Assembly (NCBI GenBank): GCA_947462335.1
Contig: OX381704.1
Coordinates: 122,012,065 to 122,076,064, forward strand
Direction: 5' to 3'
Origin: Harmothoe impar
Taxonomy: Eukaryota > Annelida > Polychaeta > Phyllodocida > Polynoidae
Length of the DNA: 64,000 nt
Position numbers and translations under genes: made by a program
Notes under the pieces: model-generated
Told to the model about the DNA's origin: nothing
Database searches by the model: none
The model's input: only the letters and a program-made list of their open reading frames with translations
Shown here: positions 55,261 to 64,000 of the stretch, piece by piece
Layout: each line of letters begins with the position of its first letter
How positions within the stretch are numbered: the stretch's first letter is position 1

Positions 55261-55460
55261 CATGAGCCTTTGTATGTATTGTAGCAGGTTTTGAGGATGC
55301 AGCCTTCCCAACACTGCCTCTTGATTGGGCTCCTACACTATTTCTAATGCAAATTTAAATAGCATAATTAAGTTGTCTAGCCTAATTCCTGCCCCAGTGA
55401 TCACAGCCCCACTGGTTGCTGTAAACGCCTCCCGGCAGCCAAACAGATTTATTAGATCAC
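55261..55460. promoter_or_regulatory. Unique-looking stretch with a perfect octamer, candidate conserved element
   Basis: ATGCAAAT (POU/Oct octamer) lies at about 55347, next to TTTAAATAGCATAATTAA. The block lacks repeats, unlike most of the window. Conservation cannot be judged from one sequence, so this is only a pointer. Confidence 0.15.
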
Positions 55461-56059
55461 ACACATACAGCTTGTAGACAAGTAACTACCAGGTCAGCAT
55501 TTAGTCGTTGGGCCTGTATACAGTGTACATTGATGTAGTGTCTCCATCTGAGGTTTTTTTCATCACCCACCCACTCAATCCCCTGACAAGGGATTTGAGT
55601 ACCGAAAAAAACTCTTTATCCTCACAGCTATGTATACACTCATCAATACTATTGGAGTCTAAACATGCTCCTAAATTATTCAGCATACAGGGTCCCCACC
55701 CTTTATCATTATTATAGTCACTTGTCAAGCATTTAATTCTGTGTGAAATAAAGGTTCAGCAGTCACGTAAAATCATGAGAATGATGTGACCAAGTTGGAA
55801 CAAAAAAACAACAAAAAAACGGTTAAGAGTTATACATTAACAGTATTTTCTTTGCCCAGATTGACTTCCCATGTTTATGTTGAGAGGGTTTGGTATTGCT
55901 TTAAGAATTTATCAAGAATTTGGGCTGCTGATCATGATTCTGTGACACATTTAAGGCCTCCTACCACTGATTATATGCCCGGTAATACCGTTTTTCATTG
56001 GCACTATAGATATATGAGTACAACATTGTGGGGGCGAATTTGTTCTGTGACACCATAAG

Positions 56060-56190
56060 GGCAAGGTAAGTCCTCTTTAACCCTTTCCCCTCCACACAGA
56101 CAAATTGAAAGAGTGAGAAAGCATCCTAATATTTACTCAATGGTTATTATTTCCGATCATGCGTAACCCCGCAGTGCGGATGCATTATCT
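56060..56190. repeat. Dispersed segment shared with 52080-52190
   Basis: AAGTCCTCTTTAACCCT, CCCCTCCACACA, AAAGCATCC.AATATT and GATGCA appear in the same order in both. Unknown class. From 56191 to 56730 nothing further was recognised. Confidence 0.65.
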
Positions 56191-57959
56191 TTATCCATTC
56201 ACTCTCCGCACTCTCCTGACACGTCTGTGTTCCCATTACAGTTACCGTCTCTTAGTCCCAAACTGATCTCCTCAGTGAGTGGAAACAGCCAGTTTTTTCT
56301 ATGATTTATAGATTTTTTTGTAGCTCTGGGGATGGACAGGGGAATATTAATGCCTCTTTATGAAGTTATCATTTAAAGCTGCAGAATACAGTACACTTAT
56401 ACATTGAGGTAAACCAGCTTGAGTTGTGCACAGGTAGTTTGGGGCAGAGATACCAAGCAGCAATTTATCACACTGATCTGTGTGAGGATAGTGATTCTGT
56501 GGTTATGAATCCAATGTCACACCTAGACTCATACAATATACATGTGTGTATGACAGACAGGGGACTCTCTGTATGAAATATTATTCTGATGTCAGATACA
56601 GGGACCTCACTTCTAGATGTTACCACCCTGGATACAAACTGGACACATTTAGATATCCAGCACATAGTATGAACTGATGCCATAGGATCGGTTAATTGTG
56701 TAAATGTCAAAACTTGTTAACGGTGTCAAAGTAGCCCAGGTAGAAAAATATCATGATACATATCATCATTTATCATATTAAACCATGATCTATCATGATC
56801 TATCATGATAAATCATAATTAAGCATGTTTTTTTCTACCATGATTAATCGTGATAAATCATACTTTATCATGATGTTACCTCTTGAGGGGGAAAATCATG
56901 ATTAATCACATTTTCTCCTACCATGATTAAATACAGTTTATCATACTATATCGTGATCTTACCTCCTAAGGGGCAAAATCGTGATAAATCATGTTTTCTT
57001 CTATCATGATAAACCACACTTTATCATGATCAAACCTCTTGGGAGGGGAAACATGATTTATTATGATTTTTCCCAATCATATTCAATCATAATTTATCAT
57101 GATTTATCATGATTTTATCCATTGGGAGAAAAAACATGATTTATCATGATTCTACCTGACCATGATTAATCAAAATGTATTATGATTGGTCATGATCTCA
57201 CTCATTGAGAGAGAAAACATAATTTATCATGAATTAACTCTACATAATTAATCATAATATTTCATGATTTATCATGATTTTACACATTGAGAGAGAAAAC
57301 ATGATTTATCATGATTTTATTCGATCATGATTAGTTTTGATATATCATGATATAATATGATATCTCCCATTGAAAGGAGAAAACATGAATTATCATGATT
57401 TTACCTGATCATGATTTATCATAATCTCACCCGATGAGACAAAAACTTGTTTCATTATGATTTTACTTTACCAAATCAATCATAATATATCCTGATTAAT
57501 CAGGATTTTACACATTGAGAGAGAAAACATGTTTTATCACGATTTTATTTGACATAATTAATCATAAAATATTGTGATCTTTCCCTTTGATAGGAAAAAC
57601 ATAACTTATCATGATTTAATCTGATTATGATTAATCATGGTGTATCATGATTCATCATGATCTCACCCCATGAGAGGAAATTGTGATTTATCATGAATTT
57701 ACCCTACCATACTTAATGATGATATTATGTTTTATCATGATTTTACGCATTAAGAGGAAGCATGATTTTTTTATGATTTTATTTGACCATGATTAATCAT
57801 AATGTAATGATTTATTATGACATCTCCCATTGATAGGAAAACATGCATATATCTTGCCATGAATAATCGTGATATTTCATAATGTCATAATTTATCATGA
57901 TATCACACTTTAAGAGGAAAACTTTCCTGGGCTACTGGAGGAGGTGGCGGACAGCTTTG

Positions 57960-58400
57960 GAAAGTGTAGATCACATTATTATAAAAAATAATCATCATTT
58001 TAAGGTTTCTAAAAGGATACAACCCGTTATTATACATCATTTCAAGGCTGGAGGGGTGCAACCCGTGATCATGCTAAGCAGGGAAGCTATGGGGAGACTT
58101 ATCCCGTTATTATACATTATTTCAAGACTTCTGGAGGAGTACACAACCTGGGCCTACCTTCAACATTACATGTACTATATCATGCATCATTTTAAACTAT
58201 GGGGACCATAGATCCCGTTATTATACTTTATTTCAAGTATTCTCAATGGGTACAATTGGTGATACTAACCAGGGCAGTTAGGGGACCCTAGATCCCGTTA
58301 TTATACATTGTTTTAAGTCTTCTCAATGGGTGCAACCAGTGATACTAACCAGGGGACACTGATCCCGTTATTATACATTATTTTAATGCTTCTGCAGGGG
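57960..58400. repeat. Degenerate ~60-75-bp repeats around CCCGTTATTATACAT
   Basis: ATCCCGTTATTATACATTAT with TTTCAAG and CTTCT follow-ups recurs about six times, interleaved with GGTGCAACC and GGGGACACTGATCCC-like spacers. Similar AACCTGGGCCTACCTT segments occur at 58145 and 58405. Confidence 0.7.
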
Positions 58401-59631
58401 AACAACCTGGGCCTACCTTAACATTATATATATATTATATATAATATAAAGTGCTAAAATTGCTTCTTATTGTCACAGAGAAAAAATAAAGATATGCCCA
58501 TATCGTTAATAAAATATAGAATTAGATAATGGTATTCTTGAAAAACAATTCATAATAATAAGGAATTATTTTTGCTGGTAACCACCCCCCTCCACTCCCC
58601 ACACCCCACCACCACCAACAACAACCTTTGTGGTGACAGGCCTGTCTACAGGTAGCTGTGAACACACCACCATGGCGTCCATTGTGGTAGGGGTAGAGGT
58701 GCGACCATACAACAATGCACTCCTAAGACAATAGCCATGACTCCATGCACCCAGGTCAGTGTGAAGTGCAAGGTTTGGGTAATTTTTAAACAGGGTGACC
58801 AGTACACCACTAGGCAGCAGACCAACCACATGTGTACACATGTACATATATATGCATATCCTTCCAGGTGGGTTTACATTACCATTTAATAATTTCACTT
58901 TTTTACATATTCCATTTGTATACATTTGAATTCCATCTCATTACATTACTTTTGCATATGTTATACTTTATTTTGATATAAACATGTAAACAGTAATTGT
59001 TTACCATTCTCTTTCTTTCATAGGGTAATTTATTTTTCCATTTCCCACAGGAAAGTTTACAGCAGGAGCCCGCCCTGTTTTCTAGAGACCGGCCCTACCT
59101 TCCAGAGACCGCCCCTACTTTCCAGAGACCGGCCCTACCTTCTGGAGACCGGCCCTGCTCTCCAGGAGCCGGCCCTTCGCTCCAGGAGCCAGCCCCGGCC
59201 ATCATGGAGCCGCCCCGGCCTCCAGGAGAATAATACAATAAAATTGATGAATAAATAAATACCCCCCCCCCCAATGTGCCGTTCCCCTGAAACTCCCTGT
59301 GCCTCCAGGGGGCCTGTCTGGAGGTAGCTGTGAACACACTTCTATGACGCCTATTTTGTGATATATATTTGTGATAGGGGTGAAGGTGCGACCATACAAC
59401 AATAGGCCCCTAAGACAATAGGCCTGCCCCCTTCCTTACCACTCCCCAGATGCGGGTCATCAAGGTGTGACCAACACTCAGGTACCCCAACTGGCCAAGC
59501 TACAGTAACAGGTAGCAGCAGTCTTACACACACCTGGTGGTCTCAGAGAGGTCTGCACTTACATATATACATTTACACATACATGTACAAAATGTATATG
59601 GTATAGATGTGTATCTGAAGGTATGTATATA

Positions 59632-60500
59632 CACTGTTAGAAGTAAGTAGTGTTCCTGTACAGCAACTATTGGGGGCAACTTTGGTTCCAGTAAATTCTG
59701 CTGTAGACCTACAGTAGAATCTACTGTAGACGCAGACCTGAGTTCTAAAAAGGCTCACATATTCAACATCTTGGAGATTTGAACCCCCAGGTTCTAATCC
59801 ATAGTCCTGAACCATGACCACTACGCCAGTGAATCCTGCATGTCAGGTGCATTGAAACACCTCCTACTTATGTGTGAATGGTAATGAGGTCAACACAGGA
59901 TCCCTGGGGAAAATTTTAGAACTAGACTGTTCATGTCTTAAGGGATAATATGAAAATTACCCTATTGCAGTAATGTACTAATAAGGACTGAACTACCATT
60001 AGTTGAAGTGTAATTTTGATGGCCTATAGATGTTTTTCAAAGTAAATTTTACTATCTTTCATGCAGATTGTTGAGATACATTGGTCTTATCCTCTGCATA
60101 TTTTCAATAGTAACATTTCAGTGTACCAAAATATATTATACTTTAGAATTGCATCAGGAGAAATGTAGCTTGTGTGAGAGTTTCCTGCCGGGACTGGAAC
60201 CGCTGACCCTCAGACTACATCTCCCACGGCTCTACCGACTGAGCTAGAGGGGCAGTCACTATGTAGCCTGCAACAGTGGGCTTTTGAAAAGATCAGGTCA
60301 TATTTGAGCTGTGGAGTATGGTACTCCCTCCAACCTCTCTGCTCTCTCTCCCTTTGGTTGCTGGTTATGGGATTCGAACCTGCATCTACAGTAACAGAAT
60401 TGTATGTGTACAGCAAAAGTTGCTGTATTATCTTTTACAGCTAAAGTACTGTATAGTTACAGCACATATTGCTGTTCACGAACAACAACTTTTTACAGTG
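59632..60500. mobile_element. 869-bp TA-flanked element with tRNA-like sequences inside
   Basis: CACTGTTAGAAGTAAGTAGT on the left and ACAACTTTTTACAGTG on the right are degenerate inverted ends with TA outside each (59630-59631, 60501-60502). It resembles the 19604 element in termini. The interior has several tRNA-like stretches on the minus strand. Confidence 0.6.
60187..60258 (-). other. tRNA-Lys-like sequence, probably a tRNA-derived repeat
   Basis: On the minus strand, CTAGCTCAGTCGGTAGAGC is a perfect D-arm/A-box, followed by TCTGAGGGTC and GGTTCCAGTCCC, a T-arm like that of tRNA-Lys. The acceptor stem does not pair fully and the anticodon arm is poor. Other minus-strand tRNA-like pieces lie at 59764-59845 (TGGCGTAGTGGTCA, GGGTTCAAATC) and near 60370 (GGTTCGAATCC). 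Confidence 0.5.
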
Positions 60501-61530
60501 TACCTTACATCTTAGTTCAGGACTAAGCACTATTTATCTTTAATAATGATGTACTAGTTGTACTATGACACCTGTTGTGATAGGGGTAGATGTGCGACCA
60601 TAAAACAATAGATCCCTTAATGTAATACCCCTGCCCCCATTATTCCTAGCAGGAAAGGTTACAGCAAGAGCCGACCCTGCCTCCCAGAGACCGGACCTGG
60701 GCCCCCAGGAGCCGGCCCTGGACTCCCCGGAGCCGACCCTGGGCCCAAGGAGCCGGTTCTTGACCTCCAGTAGCCGGCTCCTGGGCCTCCAAGAGCCGGT
60801 TGTGGGCCTCCAGGAGCCTCCAGGAGCCGGTCTCAGCCTTCAGGACTGACTGTCGATCCACTATCAAATGATGAAATTGATGAATGAATGCATTTACCTC
60901 ACCCCCTCCACAATAAGAAATATTGTCTATCTACATTAAAAGAATTAATCATGATTTTTAAACATGATTTATCTTGATACTTATCATGGTAAAATCATAT
61001 GTATCATGATGCAGGAAAGTAAATCATGATAAGTATCATGATTTTTAGACCATAATATATCAAGATGATTATCATAATATATATATATCATGATGATTAT
61101 AATAAATCATGTTAAAAATATCATAATTCTTTCATGGATATCATGATTTTCATATCATGATGTATCATGATAATTATCATAATATATATCATGATGATAA
61201 AGTATAATAAATCATGATAAATATCATGTTAAATAAATCATAGTTTTTTCACGGAAATCATGGTTTTCTATGTTATATCATGATGATATTATGATAAACT
61301 ATGATTATATCATAATATGTATCATCATAAAGCATAATGAATCATGATATATATTGGCAAATTTCCTGTGGTGAACTATGATATCATTGTTTATCGTGAT
61401 AATAATCATGATATATCAGACTAATTTTCATGATAAATCATGATTTACAAATCATGATTTCCAAGAAAAAGGCATGATTTTTTCAACGCGATAAAATCAA
61501 AATGTTTATCATGATATTTTTCTACCTGGG

Positions 61531-62011
61531 AGAGGCCTTACATAGGGCCTACCCTTTTAAGAAGCATCAAGTAATTCACTCAGAGCCAACACAGAACATA
61601 TCATCACTGTCTTATATTGCCTTGACAGAGTGTGCCCCTTATCATGAAAGGATGAGCAAGGAGCTCTACATTACTGCACACATACACTACAGCATATACA
61701 GCATACATACTTGGTCCTTTGGTGTACATTGCTTTATACTGTTGTTATCTTTTTGTTCACATTGATACACAGCAGTTGCGGTAAAGGATTGTCTATCATT
61801 TATCTATGACAATATGGTTTTTTATGCCGAAGTGGTGGCGTAGCCACCTGGTGGCGCCGCCAGGCACCACCAGAACGAGGTATATGATGTTTGCACTTTG
61901 CCAGAAGTCAGAACGGGCGCTGCCATCTTGGATTGTGCCGCCATCTTGGATTAAGGTGTCACAACACAAATGTATGCTATGTGATAACAATAATATAAAT
62001 CAACCTTTGAT
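61531..62011. other. Non-coding, with two GCCATCTTGGATT motifs
   Basis: GCTGCCATCTTGGATTGTGC and GCCGCCATCTTGGATTAAGG (about 61920-61955) carry YY1-like CCATCTT cores, after a palindrome-rich GCCACCTGGTGGCGCC (about 61849). It leads into the satellite. Confidence 0.5.
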
Positions 62012-64000
62012 AGTTCCTGAGGTTGATTATAATCATACCTACCCCCCCTAATATGGACCCAAGGAATTCAATGGTTCTATCCATTTGTTGCTAATACAGC
62101 TGGTTGCCTAGCAACGGCTATTCTAATTGTTTATCTGCCTAGCAACACACGTTTCCATGGTCCTAAGGTTGATTATAATCATACCTACCCCCCCTAATAT
62201 GGACCCAAGGAATTCAATGGTTCTATCCATTTGTTGCTAATACAGCTGGTTGCCTAGCAACGGCTATTCTTATTGTTTATCTGCCTAGCAACACACGTTT
62301 CCATGGTCCTAAGGTTGATAATAATCATACCTAACCCCCCTAATATGCACCCAAGGAATTCAATGGTTCTATCCATTTGTTGCTAATACAGCTGGTTGCC
62401 TAGCAACGGCTATTCTAATTGTTTATCTGCCTAGCAACACACATTTCCATGGTCCTAAGGTTGATTATAATCATACCTACCCCCCCTATTATGGACCCAA
62501 GGAATTCAATGGTTCTATCCATTTGTTGCTAATACAGCTGGTTGCCTAGCAACGGCTATTCTAATTGTTTATCTGCCTAGCAACACACATTTCCATGGTC
62601 CTGAAGTTGATTATAATCATACCTACCCCCCCTAATATGGACCCAAGGAATTCAACGGTTCTATCCATTTGTTGCTAATACAGCTGGTTGCCTAGCAACG
62701 GCTATTCTAATTGTTTATCTGCCTAGCAACACACATTTCCATGGTCCTGAAGTTGATTATAATCATACCTCCCCCCCCCTAATATGGACCCAAGGAATTC
62801 AATGGTTCTATCCATTTGTTGCTAAAACTGCTGGTTGCCTAGCAACAGCTATTCTAATTGTTTATCTGCCCAGCAACACACATTTCCATGGTCCTGAAGT
62901 TGATTATAATCATACCTACCCCCCCTAATATGGACCTAAGGAATTCAATGGTTCTATCCATTTGTTGCTAATACAGCTGGTTGCCTAGCAACGGCTATTC
63001 TAATTGTTTATCTGCCTAGCAACACACATTTCCATGGTCCTAAGGTTGATTATAATCATGCCTACCCCCCCTAATATGGACCCAAGGAATTCAATGGTTC
63101 TATCCATTTGTTGCTAATACAGCTGGTTGCCTAGCAACAGCTATTCTAATTGTTTATCTGCCTAGCAACACACATTTCCATGGTCCTAAGGTTGATTATA
63201 ATCATACCTACCCCCCCTATTATGGACCCAAGGAATTCAATGGTTCTATCCATTTGTTGCTAATACAGCTGGTTGCCTAGCAACGGCTATTCTAATTGTT
63301 TATCTGCCTAGCAACACACGTTTCCATGGTCCTAAGGTTGATTATAATCATACCTAACCCCCCTAATATGCACCCAAGGAATTCAATGGTTCTATCCATT
63401 TGTTGCTAATACAGCTGGTTGCCTAGCAACGGCTATTCTAATTGTTTATCTGCCTAGCAACACACATTTCCATGGTCCTGAAGTTGATTATAATCATACC
63501 TACCCCCCTAATATGGACCCAAGGAATTCAACGGTTCTATCCATTTGTTGCTTACACAGCTGGTTGCCTAGCAACGGCTATTCTAATTGTTTATCTGCCT
63601 AGCAACACACATTTCCATGGTCCTGAAGTTGATTATAATCATACCTCCCCCCCCCTAATATGGACCCAAGGAATTCAATGGTTCTATCGATTTGTTGCTA
63701 ATACTGCTGGTTGCCTAGCAACAGCTATTCTAATTGTTTATCTGCCCAGCAACACACATTTCCATGGTCCTGAAGTTGATTATAATCATACCTACCCCCC
63801 CTAATATGGACCCAAGGAATTCAATGGTTCTATCCATTTGTTGCTAATACAGCTGGTTGCCTAGCAACAGCTATTCTAATTGTTTATCTGCCTAGCAACA
63901 CACATTTCCATGGTCCTGAAGTTGATTATAATCATACCTACCCCCCCCTAATATGGACCCAAGGAATTCAATGGTTCTATCCATTTGTTGCTAATACAGC
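62012..64000. repeat. 146-bp satellite, about 13.6 units to the window end, with RFX X-boxes
   Basis: GGTTGATTATAATCATACCT starts units at 62021, then every 146 bp (62167, 62313, 62459 ...). Each unit holds GGTTGCCTAGCAAC, whose GTTGCC-T-AGCAAC is a palindromic RFX X-box (GTNRCC N0-3 RGYAAC), and a second GCCTAGCAACAC half-site about 30 bp on. Variant units recur at six- or seven-unit distance (ATATGCACCC at 62343 and 63365; ACCTCCCCCC at 62767 and 63643). The array continues past the window. Confidence 0.97.

Larger units (their letters stand above)
58560..60850. repeat. Interior repeats of the foldback element, GGTGCGACCATA modules
   Basis: AGGGGTAGAGGTGCGACCAT occurs at about 58690, and diverged at 59377 and 60583. 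ACAGGTAGCTGTGAACACAC at 58649 recurs diverged at 59321. GAGACCGGCCCTACCTTCCA-type ~20-bp tandem units fill 59050-59215 and a related run 60655-60845. This indicates about three diverged copies of a composite module. Confidence 0.65.
56735..61530. mobile_element. 4.8-kb foldback element with TCATGAT-repeat ends
   Basis: The left end CCCAGGTAGAAAAATATCAT is mirrored perfectly at the right end (ATGATATTTTTCTACCTGGG); 24 bp in total pair. Inward of each end are long degenerate arrays of ATTTATCATGAT-type palindromic units (to about 57905, and from about 60945). The left array could alternatively be a 1.2-kb element of its own, since GTAGCCCAGG at 56731 is mirrored by CCTGGGCTAC at about 57927. 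The interior holds other repeats and no transposase. No target duplication is evident. Confidence 0.65.

Noticed and set aside
60187..60258. Functional tRNA-Lys gene
   Set aside because: D-arm and T-arm are good but the acceptor stem and anticodon arm do not pair properly, and it lies in a repeat.
60210..60416. Minus-strand ORF ending SSSVGRAVG
   Set aside because: This peptide is the typical mistranslation of a tRNA D-arm; the DNA is tRNA-like.

Overview
This window is repeat-dominated animal nuclear DNA. There is no operon structure and no long conserved gene; it holds many dispersed short inverted-repeat elements, (TA)n tracts, tRNA-derived fragments and several large minisatellites. The one convincing protein, a tandem death-domain ORF, is of a metazoan type. 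The overall look (many MITE-like families, kilobase minisatellites, death-domain genes) would suit an invertebrate deuterostome such as amphioxus. That is an impression only; no species-diagnostic gene is present.

Region by region: 1-12.35 kb is a patchwork of duplicated interspersed repeats. A 50-bp minisatellite family recurs at 1.0-1.7, 4.6-4.8, 8.4-8.7 and 10.8-11.7 kb, and again at 18.5-20.3 kb. This part also holds a 3-kb giant inverted repeat (4877-7866) and a 191-bp MITE whose empty site is preserved in a paralogous copy at 20.5 kb. At 12705-15393 lies a 2.7-kb transposon with long terminal inverted repeats (TIRs), a perfect 6-bp target duplication (TGGAGA), and an intact 246-codon ORF with two death domains. 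At 27114-36614 lies a 9.5-kb relative with 697-bp, almost identical TIRs and its own 6-bp duplication (CACATG). The 5'-AG termini, 6-bp duplications and long TIRs match the Polinton/Maverick class, but no integrase or polymerase is visible, so both would be non-autonomous. Their TIRs are packed with promoter-type motifs (CCAAT, GTCACGTGAC, CCGGAAGTG, TGACGTCA, E2F-like GGCGGGAAA).

Between and after these elements: a ~94-bp minisatellite of about 40 units (22.5-26.3 kb), each unit with a close match to the CTCF core motif; a 69-bp minisatellite (39.7-40.6 kb) open on both strands; an 8.2-kb array of 30/36-bp units (41.8-50.0 kb) open in all three forward frames with higher-order structure; hairpin repeats built on CATGATGCA (2.9, 38.3-38.9, 50.8-51.7 kb); a 4.8-kb foldback element of TCATGAT-type repeats (56.7-61.5 kb); and a 146-bp satellite (62.0 kb to the window end), each unit with a palindromic RFX X-box.

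The best candidates for something undescribed are the death-domain-carrying TIR element with its 9.5-kb sister, and the two tandem arrays that multiply a regulatory-factor motif. Very long forward ORFs in the minisatellites are consequences of unit lengths divisible by three and are not proposed as genes. All similarity statements come from reading the sequence by eye; copy numbers and identities are approximate.
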